Shown piece by piece: positions 16,573 to 23,809 of a DNA stretch of 35,825 nucleotides (its first letter is position 1; every line of letters starts with the position of its first letter). This stretch comes from Planctomycetota bacterium (lineage in GTDB: Bacteria > Planctomycetota > UBA1135 > GCA-002686595): NCBI GenBank assembly GCA_028278425.1, contig JANQEJ010000170.1, positions 1-35,825 of the forward strand, written 5' to 3'. Position numbers and translations under genes: made by a program. Under the pieces are notes generated by a model. It was not told where the DNA came from. It searched no databases and worked only from the letters and a program-made list of their open reading frames with translations.

Positions 16573-17007
16573 CTACGCCTTTGCGGCCGGGAAGAGCGCG
16601 CGGAGCGGCTCGGGCAATCCGCTCCGCACGTCGTTGATCTCGCCCTCGCTCACCCGCTCGGCGAGAACCTCGAACACCGCGCGGACGGACGCTTCGGACG
16701 CGAGCTTGGGGCTGCCGAGCTCGGCCACGACGGCGCCGAGGAACTCGTCCACGGACTTGATCCGGACGGGCTTGCCCGCCGGCTTCCAGCCGTCGTAGTA
16801 AACACCTCGGATCAGCGTGGGAAGCTGCGCGCCGAGGTGCGCAGCCTCGTCCGGGATGAGTCGGTCGCGCAGAGCGTGCAGCGTCGCGCGCAGCACCTGG
16901 TACGCGTGGCGGCGGTCCTTTGAGCCCATCTTCGTCTCGAGGTCCCGCAACCACTCGTTGGTCTTCTGGATCGTCTGATCGATGGCTTCGACGTGGGTGG
17001 CCTGCAT
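16573..17007 (-). CDS. DUF2267 protein
   Basis: A 144-residue DUF2267 protein of unknown biochemical role. Visible family features are the opening FDRTLQ-like AIDQTIQKTNEWLRDL, RRHAYQVLRATLHALRDRL, DEAAHLGAQLPTLIRGVYYDGWKP, then a second helical half with AVFEVLAERVSEGEINDV and LPEPLRALFP. I chose the ATG at 17007 because an AAGGAG site lies six bases upstream and family members begin at this point. A longer form from an ATG at 17046 (157 residues) overlaps the stop of the upstream Pro-rich ORF by ATGA. Members of this family often sit near stress or envelope genes; here it faces an HPF/RaiA-like gene. Confidence 0.85.
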   Translation of the reverse strand: MQATHVEAIDQTIQKTNEWLRDLETKMGSKDRRHAYQVLRATLHALRDRLIPDEAAHLGAQLPTLIRGVYYDGWKPAGKPVRIKSVDEFLGAVVAELGSPKLASEASVRAVFEVLAERVSEGEINDVRSGLPEPLRALFPAAKA

Positions 17008-17013
17008 GGTCTG

Positions 17014-17019
17014 CTCCTT
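17014..17019 (-). promoter_or_regulatory. Ribosome binding site deciding the DUF2267 start
   Basis: AAGGAG on the minus strand, six bases before the ATG at 17007. It lies inside the coding part of the longer alternative (start 17046), where it would encode Lys-Glu. Confidence 0.75.
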
Positions 17020-17042
17020 CGCTGTCGACTTGTCCCTCGGAC

Positions 17043-17240
17043 TCATCCCCCGCCTTCCATCGGCGGCGGCGCCTCCGGCACGCCCGGCGGTTGCGGCACC
17101 TCCGCCGGTCCGGGCCCTCCAGGCGCCATGGGCGGCTCGGGCTCCGCCGGCAGCTCCGGGACCTTGGGCTCCGGCGGCTCGGGAGGATTCGGCGGCACCT
17201 CCGGGGTCTTCGGGTCACCGTTCATCGGCTTGCCGACCAT
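17043..17240 (-). CDS. Possible small Pro-rich protein
   Basis: A 65-residue ORF made almost only of Pro, Glu, Gly and Ala, with repeated PEPP/PxVPEx steps. No signal peptide, motif or convincing ribosome site is seen. Points in favour are a stop codon that overlaps an in-frame ATG of the DUF2267 gene (ATGA) and the lack of any other gene between 17047 and 17316. Against it, the opposite strand of the same stretch reads as an equally repetitive Gly-rich ORF, so the pattern may be a low-complexity GC-rich tract. Treat as uncertain. Confidence 0.3.
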   Translation of the reverse strand: MVGKPMNGDPKTPEVPPNPPEPPEPKVPELPAEPEPPMAPGGPGPAEVPQPPGVPEAPPPMEGGG

Positions 17241-17316
17241 TGGATCCGACCCGGACCAGGTTCTCGACGGGGCAAAGGGCGCAGGAGGCGGCGCGCGAAC
17301 GGCGTATCAGCCGGCC

Positions 17317-17868
17317 CTAGCGCAAGTCCGCCGCGAGCGCCCCCCGCGTGGCGTCGGAGAGCTCGACCTCGAACGCGAGCTCCGGCAGGTCCACTCCCGC
17401 CGCCACCGGGGCGGAAGTCCCCACCGGGAAGCGCAGGTACTGCACCGACGACAGCCGGTCCTCCCCCACCTGGCGCTCGTCGAAGATCGCGCGGGCGAGC
17501 GTGCCGTCGGGGCGCTTCAGGTAGACGTGGCGCGGCAGGTCGAGCCATTTGCGCAGGCTGAGGTCGCGCTGGATCGGGTCCTCGATCTCGATCAGGAGCG
17601 TGCAGCCGAGCTCGCCGTCGTCGCCGAGGAGCTCGTTGTACGTGGCGAGCTCGTGCAGCACGTCCTCCTCGGAGGTGCGGCGCTCGATGCGGAGCATCTC
17701 CTGCACCTGGTAGCGGACGGTGTCGGCGTTCTCGAAGAGGAAGGTCAGGTGCGCGCCGAGGTGGACGCGGCGCGGCTCCTTGAGGGCCATCACGGCGCGG
17801 CGGAGCTCGTCGCGCTCCTCCTCGTAGGTCTCGAGGTCGAGGATCTCGTCGCGGCGCACCTTCCTCAC
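17317..17868 (-). CDS. DUF3501 protein
   Basis: A 183-residue soluble protein matching DUF3501. It starts VRKVRRDEILDLETYEEERDELRR, continues with RRVHLGAHLTFLFENADTVRYQVQEMLRIE, then LHELATYNELLGDDGELGCTLLIEI, and ends LAFEVELSDATRGALAADLR. No catalytic residue set is known. The start is GTG at 17868, where its first bases overlap the TGA of the upstream Fe-S gene (GTGA), implying coupling. It is last in a rubrerythrin, Fe-S protein, DUF3501 set that I recall as a recurrent neighbourhood in diverse bacteria. That context suggests peroxide or iron-linked redox stress, but the role of DUF3501 itself is unknown. Confidence 0.88.
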   Translation of the reverse strand: MRKVRRDEILDLETYEEERDELRRAVMALKEPRRVHLGAHLTFLFENADTVRYQVQEMLRIERRTSEEDVLHELATYNELLGDDGELGCTLLIEIEDPIQRDLSLRKWLDLPRHVYLKRPDGTLARAIFDERQVGEDRLSSVQYLRFPVGTSAPVAAGVDLPELAFEVELSDATRGALAADLR

Positions 17869-19196
17869 GCTTCGACCTTCCGCGGGAAGCCGTCCTCGCG
17901 GTACGCGCGGGCCAGCACGGTCATCGGGTGCAGCGGGCGCTTGCCCGCGTGCTGCTCGAACTGCAGCGCGGCGAGCGGGCAGTCGGTCACCCAGGTCTCG
18001 GCGTCGTGTTCCTTCATTCCATCGAACGACTTCTTGCCCACGCGCGCCGAGGCCTCGAACCCCTCGACCTTCATCGCGTAGGTGCCGTCGTGGCCGCAGC
18101 ACTCCATCACCGGCTTCGGCTTCACGCCGGGGATCTTGCGCAGCAGGTCGCGGCCGCGGAAGCCGATCGCCTGCGCGCGGAGATGACAGGGCGCGTGGTA
18201 GGCGACCGTCTCGCCGGGTGAGCTCTTGAAGTCGGTGCAGAAGCGCTCCTCGTCGCGCAGCGACCACAGGAGCTCGCTCGGGTCGCGCACGGCCCCCGCG
18301 AGCTTCGCGGCGCGCTCGCGGTCCGCGCCCTCGAGCAGCTCGGGCCACTCGCGCCGCAGCATCATCGAGCAGGTGGGGTTGATCGCGACGACGACGGCGC
18401 CCTCTTCCACGTAGGGCATGAGCACGTCGAGGATCCGCCTCGCGCTCGCGCGCAGGGTGTCGAGGTCGCCGGACTCCCAGGCGGGCATCCCGCAGCAGCC
18501 GAGCCCCTTCGCGCAGGCGAGGTCGACGCCGTTCTTCCGCATCACCTCCACGGTGTCGCGGCCCACCTGCGGCTCGTTGTTCTGCACGTAGCAGGTCGGG
18601 AAGAGCACCGCCTCGACCTTCCCCTCGCGGATCAGGCCCGCCCCGTCCGCCCAGCGCTCGAAGGTGGTGCCGGCGAACTCCGGCAGGAGCTTCTCGCGGT
18701 GGATGCCGAGGACCTTCTCGAGGAACCAGCGGTGGAGCTTCACGCGGTTCATCGCGTTGGCCATGCCGAAGCTCGCCCGCGCGGCCTTCGCCGACCCGTC
18801 GGGGTTCGCGAGCACGCGGTCGCGCAGCTTCCGCCCGCCGCGGCGGACCGCCTGCGCCTTGTGCCGGTGGACGAGCTTGGGGAAGTCGAGCTGGAACTCG
18901 TGCTGGTCGCGCGGCGTGTACGGACACTGGACCTCGCACAGCTTGCACTGGAAGCACGCGTCCATCACCCGCGCCGTCTCGCCGGCGTCGAGCGCGCGCG
19001 CGTCGCCGTCGTACTTCTCGTCGATCAGCTCGAAGAGCGTCGGGAAGGAGTCGCAGTACTTGAAGCACATGCGACACCCGTGGCACACCTCGAAGACGCG
19101 CTCGGTCTCCTTCGCGAGCGCGTCCGGGTCCCAGTAGACCGGCTCGCTCGGGTCGTACGACAGCCCGTCGGTGGGCTGGTACGAGACCTTGGACAT
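17865..19196 (-). CDS. GlpC/HdrD-like Fe-S oxidoreductase subunit
   Basis: A 443-residue soluble iron-sulfur protein. Two 4Fe-4S motifs lie near the N-terminus: CHGCRMCFKYC and CFQCKLCEVQCP (roughly residues 38-48 and 80-91). Two cysteine-rich CCG domains follow: CYVQ...GCCGMPAWESGD and CHLRAQ...ECCGHDGTYAMK. This is the GlpC / heterodisulfide reductase D / LutA layout, which passes electrons to quinones or to thiol/disulfide centres. A lone subunit with no flavoprotein beside it points to a redox relay; rubrerythrin encoded six bases upstream is the obvious partner, so peroxide reduction is a reasonable inference. The downstream DUF3501 gene overlaps by four bases. Confidence 0.93.
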   Translation of the reverse strand: MSKVSYQPTDGLSYDPSEPVYWDPDALAKETERVFEVCHGCRMCFKYCDSFPTLFELIDEKYDGDARALDAGETARVMDACFQCKLCEVQCPYTPRDQHEFQLDFPKLVHRHKAQAVRRGGRKLRDRVLANPDGSAKAARASFGMANAMNRVKLHRWFLEKVLGIHREKLLPEFAGTTFERWADGAGLIREGKVEAVLFPTCYVQNNEPQVGRDTVEVMRKNGVDLACAKGLGCCGMPAWESGDLDTLRASARRILDVLMPYVEEGAVVVAINPTCSMMLRREWPELLEGADRERAAKLAGAVRDPSELLWSLRDEERFCTDFKSSPGETVAYHAPCHLRAQAIGFRGRDLLRKIPGVKPKPVMECCGHDGTYAMKVEGFEASARVGKKSFDGMKEHDAETWVTDCPLAALQFEQHAGKRPLHPMTVLARAYREDGFPRKVEA

Positions 19197-19202
19197 CGGA
19201 GC

Positions 19203-19622
19203 TTAGCTGATCGAGCTCAAAAGGTCCGCGAAGCGGCCCGCGTGCGACTTCTCGGCCTTGGCCAGCGTCTCGAACCAGTCGGCGATCTCGCCGAAGCCCT
19301 CCTCGCGCGCGGCCTTGGCCATGCCCGGGTACATGTCGGTGTACTCGTGCGTCTCGCCCGCGACGGCGGACTTCAGGTTCGCCTCGGTGTCGCCGAACGG
19401 CTCGCCGGTGGCCGGGTCGCCGCACGACTTCAGGTAGTCCATGTGGCCGTGCGCGTGGCCGGTCTCGCCCTCGGCGGTCTCGCGGAAGTTGCCGGCGATC
19501 TCCGGATACCCTTCCACGTCGGCCACCTTCGCGAAGTAGAGGTAACGGCGGTTCGCCATCGACTCGCCGGCGAACGCGTCCTTCAAGTTCTGCTCGGTCT
19601 TGGATCCCTTGAGCTCTGCCAC
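19203..19622 (-). CDS. Rubrerythrin, diiron domain only
   Basis: A 139-residue ferritin-like four-helix diiron protein. Rubrerythrin reduces hydrogen peroxide in the cytoplasm. The iron-binding helices are visible as [56 protein letters not shown] and [17 protein letters not shown], which supply the Glu and ExxH ligands. The C-terminal rubredoxin domain of classical rubrerythrin is absent, so electrons must come from another protein; the Fe-S protein encoded six bases downstream is a natural candidate. The start is GTG at 19622, supported by AAGGAG seven bases upstream (19630-19635). A promoter-like element lies in the end of the preceding SagB-like gene. Confidence 0.93.
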   Translation of the reverse strand: MAELKGSKTEQNLKDAFAGESMANRRYLYFAKVADVEGYPEIAGNFRETAEGETGHAHGHMDYLKSCGDPATGEPFGDTEANLKSAVAGETHEYTDMYPGMAKAAREEGFGEIADWFETLAKAEKSHAGRFADLLSSIS

Positions 19623-19665
19623 GGGGGGGCTCCTTTTTCAGGTTTCGAGGGGATTCGGGGTGCCT

Positions 19666-19694
19666 TCCATACCAGCCCTAGCGGCCGGTGTCCA
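19666..19694 (-). promoter_or_regulatory. Putative rubrerythrin operon promoter
   Basis: On the minus strand TGGACA (19694-19689), a 17-nt spacer and TATGGA (19671-19666), preceded by an extended -10 TGG. It overlaps the last codons of the SagB-like gene and gives a leader of about 35 nt carrying the AAGGAG site. Confidence 0.45.
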
Positions 19695-21309
19695 GGGGTG
19701 GATAGGGCGGGTGCGTCGTCAGGCGATCGTCGTCCACCGCGCCCCCCACGGTGAAGTGGTAGAGGCTCTGCCACGCCCGGTCGCGAAGCCCGAGGAGCGC
19801 GTGCATCTCGTCGTCGAAGAAGCAGCCGATCCCGGTCGAGCGCACGCCGAGCGCCTCGGCTTCGAGGTAGAGCACCTGGCCGATCACGCCGGTCTCCCAA
19901 AAGAGGCGCGGGTAGAACCAGGCGCCCTCTTCCCCGAGCGAGCGCTCGAAGTCCGCGAGCATGCCGAGGCTGAACGCGCCGTCGCCGGCGATCGCCTGCT
20001 GGCAGGAGATCTGCGCGGCGACGCCGCGCAGCTCGCGCGGGAGCAGCAGGAAGAGCGGCAGGTCGTCGGGACACCCGTCCGGCCGCTCCCAGAGAAACTC
20101 GGTGCGGCAAACGGCGCGCGCGGCCTCGAGGCGGTCCGGGTCGCGCGCGAGCCAGTAGAGCCCCGGCTCGACGCCGTCGACGCGGTGCGCGAAGACCGCG
20201 AGGTGCACGCGCGGGCTCCACGGGAGCGTCTGCGTCGGCACGCGCCCGGCGCGCGGCAGCGTGCGCTCGAGCGCGCGGAAGAAGGCGTCGCGCGACAGGC
20301 GCGTCTTCCCGTCCATCGCCACGGCCGAGCGGCGCTGGCGGACGAGCGCGCGCAGCGGCGTCGCGTCGTCGAGCGGACGCTGCTCGACGCGAGCGCCCCA
20401 CGGCGCCCGCGGCGGCGTCCGCGGCTTCTTCGCCGCGGTCGCGACGGCGTCGATGACGTCCCAGTCGACGTGCTCCGGCGAGAGGTCGTTCGGCAGGCCG
20501 ACCCAAGCGAGCGCCGGAAACCCGGCCGGGTCGATCGTCGAAGCCCGGACGTCGCCGGGGGCGAGCTGGAGCAGGACGTCCGGGTGCTCGGCCTCCGGGC
20601 CCTCCATGCGGTCGACCCCGAGCACGGCGGCGACCGCATCGTCCCCGAGCGTCTCCAGGAGCCGGGTCTGCCAGCCGAGCCCGGCCGCGGCGATGGCGAT
20701 CGCCGCGATCGCGTGCCCGGCGTCGTGCTGGCAGTAGCGGTACGCGCGCTCGCCGTACTTCCACGCCTCGCGCCAGTGGATCGACGTCAGGCCGACGAGG
20801 AGCGAGCCGGGCTCCAGCCCGAGCGCGCGCCAGGCTTCGTCGGAGACGCGCGCGCGCCGCTCGAGCGCGTGCTCGCGCGGCGCGTAGTGGTAGACGGCCG
20901 GCCGCTCCGCGAACCCGGGCACCGCTCCGGCGACGAGGTAGGCCTCGGTCGGGTGGAGGTTGCCGCTCGAAGGGTTGATCCGCAGCGCCCAGCGCGCGCC
21001 GCCGTACTGCTTCCACGCGGAAAGCCCCATGCCGTCGGCGAAAAGCCTGGACAGAAAGCGGGCGTCGAGCGGCGCGGCCGGCACGCCACCCTCCCGCAGC
21101 GCGTCGCCGTAGGTCGGACCGCCCGCGTCCGGCTCCTCGATCGCGAGCCGCAACAGCTCGGCCCCGGCGAAGCGCCGGAACGGGTCCGGCTGATTGGCCC
21201 AGTCGAGTCCGCCCGGGCCGTGGGCGTAGCGGTGGAGGTGGTGCTTGGTCCGCGAGTGGTAGGCGCGGACGACGTCGAGCGGGTCGGGCTCCGCCCGTCG
21301 CGCCTTCAC
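19678..21309 (-). CDS. SagB/ThcOx-family oxidoreductase with two nitroreductase-like domains
   Basis: A 543-residue FMN-dependent oxidoreductase of the SagB/ThcOx type with two nitroreductase-fold halves. SagB enzymes oxidise azolines to azoles in RiPP pathways, but many solitary homologues have unknown substrates. The first half shows YHSRTKHH, RINPSSGNLHPTEAYLV and YRYCQHDAGHAIAAIAIAAAGLGW; the second has LRALVRQRRSAVAMDG, PGLYWLARD, and EEGAWFYPRLFWETGVIGQVLYLEAEALGVRSTGIGCF. The start is GTG at 21309, overlapping the TGA of the upstream FabG-like gene (GTGA). No YcaO cyclodehydratase or precursor peptide is present, so a RiPP role is not supported; the coupling to a ketoreductase hints at a small-molecule redox pathway. 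Confidence 0.88.
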   Translation of the reverse strand: MKARRAEPDPLDVVRAYHSRTKHHLHRYAHGPGGLDWANQPDPFRRFAGAELLRLAIEEPDAGGPTYGDALREGGVPAAPLDARFLSRLFADGMGLSAWKQYGGARWALRINPSSGNLHPTEAYLVAGAVPGFAERPAVYHYAPREHALERRARVSDEAWRALGLEPGSLLVGLTSIHWREAWKYGERAYRYCQHDAGHAIAAIAIAAAGLGWQTRLLETLGDDAVAAVLGVDRMEGPEAEHPDVLLQLAPGDVRASTIDPAGFPALAWVGLPNDLSPEHVDWDVIDAVATAAKKPRTPPRAPWGARVEQRPLDDATPLRALVRQRRSAVAMDGKTRLSRDAFFRALERTLPRAGRVPTQTLPWSPRVHLAVFAHRVDGVEPGLYWLARDPDRLEAARAVCRTEFLWERPDGCPDDLPLFLLLPRELRGVAAQISCQQAIAGDGAFSLGMLADFERSLGEEGAWFYPRLFWETGVIGQVLYLEAEALGVRSTGIGCFFDDEMHALLGLRDRAWQSLYHFTVGGAVDDDRLTTHPPYPPLDTGR

Positions 21310-22031
21310 GCCATGCCGCCGTTGATCGACAGCACCTGGCCGGTGATGTAGCCGGCGCCTTCGGAGAAGAGGAAGGCCACGAGGCCCGCCACCTCCTCGG
21401 GGCGGCCGAGGCGGCGCATCGGAACCCGCGCCTTCATCTCGTCGGTGGAGAGCTCCGCCACCATGTCGGTCTCAATGAAGCCGGGCGCCACGGCGTTCAC
21501 GGTGATGCCGCGCTTCGCGACCTCGAGCGCGAGCGACTTCGCCGCGCCCGCGAGGCCCGCCTTCGTCGCCGCGTAGTTCGTCTGGCCGCGGTTGCCGGTC
21601 ACGCCGGCCACGGACGTCAGCGCCACGACGCGGCCGCCGTCGCGCAGGCGCACCATCGGCATGAGGAGCGGCCGGACCACGTTGTAGAAACCGTCCAGGT
21701 TCGTCGCGCGCACCCGGTCCCACTCGTCCTCCGACATCGAGGCCAGCGGCGCGTCGGCGGTCACGCCCGCGGAGAGGACGATGCCCCAGAACGGGCCGCG
21801 CTCCTCGACGTCGCGCTGGAGCGCCTCGCGCGCCGCGGCGCGGTCGGCGACGTCGAAGGCGAGCAGCGACGCCCGTCCGTCGGTCCCCCGGATCGCGTCG
21901 AGCACCTCCTCCGCGGCCGCGTGGTTGGCGCGGTAGTTCAGGGCGACCTCGAAGCCCGCCGTCGCCAGCGCGACGGCGGGGGCACGGCCGATACCTCGGC
22001 TCGCGCCGGTGATCAGCACTCGTCTGGACAT
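21306..22031 (-). CDS. FabG-like 3-ketoacyl-ACP reductase (SDR)
   Basis: A 241-residue classical short-chain dehydrogenase, probably NADPH-dependent reduction of 3-ketoacyl-ACP. Motifs: LITGASRGIG cofactor loop (6-15), NLDGFYNV, catalytic Ser in LTSVAG, YAATK catalytic Tyr/Lys, and VNAVAPGFIETDM. Its wording, for example GPFWGIVLSAGVT, is closer to the FabG paralogues of aryl-polyene and secondary lipid clusters than to housekeeping FabG; this is an impression only. GRAPA replaces the common GRAIA after the glycine loop. The start ATG at 22031 follows from the match; no Shine-Dalgarno site is seen. It is coupled by GTGA to the SagB-like gene and divergent from the cupredoxin lipoprotein. Confidence 0.92.
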   Translation of the reverse strand: MSRRVLITGASRGIGRAPAVALATAGFEVALNYRANHAAAEEVLDAIRGTDGRASLLAFDVADRAAAREALQRDVEERGPFWGIVLSAGVTADAPLASMSEDEWDRVRATNLDGFYNVVRPLLMPMVRLRDGGRVVALTSVAGVTGNRGQTNYAATKAGLAGAAKSLALEVAKRGITVNAVAPGFIETDMVAELSTDEMKARVPMRRLGRPEEVAGLVAFLFSEGAGYITGQVLSINGGMA

Positions 22032-22076
22032 GGGGAGGCCCCGCGCTGCCGCGGGAGAGGCCGGGCATGGTAGCGG

Positions 22077-22105
22077 TTGGACCGGGCGAGCGCGCGGACT
22101 AGGAT
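22077..22105 (+). promoter_or_regulatory. Putative near-leaderless promoter of the cupredoxin lipoprotein
   Basis: TTGGAC (22077-22082), a 17-nt spacer and TAGGAT (22100-22105), then nine bases to the ATG at 22115. Transcription is expected about three bases before the start codon. Confidence 0.5.
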
Positions 22106-22114
22106 CCCCGGACG

Positions 22115-22903
22115 ATGAAAGCGCTCCACACGGTCTTGCTCCTGGGCGGTCTCCTCGTTGGCTGCGGCGGCGGCGAGGCTGCCGCGGAAGAGGACGGCGA
22201 ATACGAAGATCTGAACGCTCCGGTCGTCGACGCGGGCGGCCAGCCGGTCGCCAAGCAGTCGATCGACCCCGCCGCAACCGGGACGGTCCGCGGCACGTGC
22301 GTCTTCGAGGGCGAGCCGCCCGAGCTCAAGGAGTTCGGGCTGGCGCCCGAGTGCCCGGAGCACGCGGAGCCGGTCCGCCAGGAGCACGTGCTCGTCAAGG
22401 ACGGGCGGCTCAAGGACGTGCTCGTCTCGGTGAAGAAGGGCCTCGCGGGCTGGGAGATCCCGCCCGCTGCGCCGGGCGAGCACGTGCTCGACCAGGTCGG
22501 CTGCGTCTACACGCCGCACGTCAGCGCGATGCGCGCCGGCCAGACGCTGAAGGTGCGGAACAGCGATCCGCTGACGCACAACGTCAACATCTCGGCGAAG
22601 CGCAACAACCTCTCGAAGAACGTCACGCAGGGCCGGGGCGGCGACGACCACGTGATGGAGCCGAAGCGCCGGGAGCGCATCGACTTCAAGTGCGACATCC
22701 ACCCGTGGATGAGCGCCCACGTCTTCGTGCAGGAGCACCCGTTCTACGCGCTGACGGGGGAGGACGGCGCCTTCGAGATCGCCGGGCTGCCGCCGGGCGA
22801 GTACGAGCTCGAAGCGCTCCACTCCCACTATCGCTCCCAGAAGGCGAAGGTCACCGTCACCGCCGGCGGCGTGGCGGAGACGACCTTCACCTACAGCGAG
22901 TGA
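22115..22903 (+). CDS. Cupredoxin-like copper lipoprotein
   Basis: A 262-residue lipoprotein with signal sequence and lipobox LLVGC (Cys17), then a Gly/Ala/Glu linker. Residues about 55-215 form a cupredoxin-like beta domain of the kind in MauL-type methylamine-utilisation and plastocyanin-like proteins. The four type 1 copper ligand positions are all visible: His155 in LTHNV and C-x2-H-x2-M as Cys193, His196, Met199. Residues about 210-262 (GEDGAFEIAGLPPGEYELEALH) resemble a carboxypeptidase-regulatory-like beta domain. It should be a lipid-anchored electron carrier or copper binder outside the cytoplasmic membrane. The next gene encodes a PuuD-N-type membrane protein, a plausible redox partner. 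No Shine-Dalgarno site is seen, fitting the near-leaderless promoter. Confidence 0.88.
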   Translation: MKALHTVLLLGGLLVGCGGGEAAAEEDGEYEDLNAPVVDAGGQPVAKQSIDPAATGTVRGTCVFEGEPPELKEFGLAPECPEHAEPVRQEHVLVKDGRLKDVLVSVKKGLAGWEIPPAAPGEHVLDQVGCVYTPHVSAMRAGQTLKVRNSDPLTHNVNISAKRNNLSKNVTQGRGGDDHVMEPKRRERIDFKCDIHPWMSAHVFVQEHPFYALTGEDGAFEIAGLPPGEYELEALHSHYRSQKAKVTVTAGGVAETTFTYSE

Positions 22904-22915
22904 GGCCGGTTTCCC

Positions 22916-22929
22916 CGCCCCGAGGGGCG
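22916..22929 (+). terminator. Short GC hairpin after the cupredoxin gene
   Basis: CGCCCC and GGGGCG are separated by GA, 12 bases after the stop codon. No T tract follows. It sits directly before the tandem -35 elements of the next gene, so it may insulate the two. Confidence 0.35.
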
Positions 22930-22930
22930 C

Positions 22931-22952
22931 GTTGACTTGCCGTTGACTTGCC
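22931..22952 (+). repeat. Tandem 11-bp repeat GTTGACTTGCC
   Basis: Two exact, adjacent copies (22931-22941 and 22942-22952). Each contains a TTGACT -35 hexamer; the second has the right spacing to the -10 element. Confidence 0.9.
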
Positions 22953-22971
22953 CTGGGCCGAATCCGATAGT
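22943..22971 (+). promoter_or_regulatory. Sigma-70-type promoter of the PuuD-N-like gene
   Basis: TTGACT (22943-22948), a 17-nt spacer and GATAGT (22966-22971); transcription would start near 22978, about 40 bases before the ATG. A second TTGACT at 22932 is 28 bases from the same -10 and would not work with it, so the upstream repeat may serve as a binding site. Confidence 0.6.
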
Positions 22972-23016
22972 CGGCCCGCCTGGATTCCCCACGAACCCCC
23001 ACACGGTGACTCAAAG

Positions 23017-23805
23017 ATGATGATCCTCGCAGGCACGGCCATGGACCTCGTGGAGCTGGGAGACCGCTGGATCCACTTCGTGGCCGGCGTCGTCTGGATT
23101 GGGCTCCTCTACTTCTTCAACTGGGTCAACTCCGCCTTCGCCCCCACGATGGACGGCGAGACGAAGAAGAAGGTCGTCCCCGAGCTCATGCCGCGGGCGC
23201 TGTGGTGGTTCCGCTGGGGCGCCGCCTTCACCTGGGTGACCGGCGTGCTCCTGATGTTCATCGTCTACTACAGCGGGTCGTACAGCTACCTGCTCGAGGA
23301 CGGCACCAAGCCGGACCTCATGGCGTGGCTGCCCGCGTTCGTCGGCCTCTTCGTCGGCTTCGCGATCTACGACTTTCTGTTCAAGACCCTCGCCAAGCAG
23401 CAGGCCGTGGGTACCGTCGTGTGGGGCCTGATCGCGGTCGCGTTCGCCTACTACCTCTCCGAGTTCGCCGGCTTCTCGGCGCGCGGCACCCTGATCCACG
23501 TCGCCGCGCTCTTCGGCACGGCGATGGCGGCCAACGTCTGGATGCGGATCTGGCCGGCGCAGAAGCGCATCATCACCGCGACGAAGAACGGCGAGGCGCC
23601 CGACCCGGCCGACCCGGCGCTCGCGGGGATGCGCTCGAAGCACAACACCTACATGTCGATCTCGCTGCTGCTCTTCATGGTCGGGGTCAGCCAGTCGGCC
23701 TTGGTCGCATACAACCCCGTCGCGACGGCGGGCGTCGTGCTCGTCATCTCCTGGGTGGCCTGCTACGCGCTCTACGCGAAGGCCAAGACGGTCCCCGGCA
23801 TGTAG
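23017..23805 (+). CDS. PuuD N-terminal-like polytopic membrane protein
   Basis: A 262-residue integral membrane protein matching the N-terminal membrane domain of PuuD-type urate hydroxylase. The family opening is clear (LGDRWIHFVAGVVWIGLLYFFNWVN), followed by several further membrane spans, including WFRWGAAFTWVTGVLLM, VGLFVGFAIYDFLF, VWGLIAVAFAYYL, TLIHVAALFGTAMAANVWM, and two near the C-terminus. The C-terminal cytochrome c domain of authentic PuuD is absent, and no purine-catabolism gene is nearby, so urate is probably not the substrate. The conserved His in WIHF and others are candidate haem ligands. The cupredoxin lipoprotein encoded upstream could replace the missing electron carrier. 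I chose the ATG at 23017; the ATG at 23020 is equally possible. Confidence 0.88.
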   Translation: MMILAGTAMDLVELGDRWIHFVAGVVWIGLLYFFNWVNSAFAPTMDGETKKKVVPELMPRALWWFRWGAAFTWVTGVLLMFIVYYSGSYSYLLEDGTKPDLMAWLPAFVGLFVGFAIYDFLFKTLAKQQAVGTVVWGLIAVAFAYYLSEFAGFSARGTLIHVAALFGTAMAANVWMRIWPAQKRIITATKNGEAPDPADPALAGMRSKHNTYMSISLLLFMVGVSQSALVAYNPVATAGVVLVISWVACYALYAKAKTVPGM

Positions 23806-23809
23806 CGCG

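Noticed and set aside
19678..22031. RiPP (azole peptide) cluster based on SagB
   Set aside because: No YcaO cyclodehydratase, precursor peptide or transporter is present, and the partner is a FabG-like enzyme.
22115..23805. Uric acid degradation locus
   Set aside because: The PuuD homologue lacks the cytochrome c domain, and no other purine catabolic gene is nearby.
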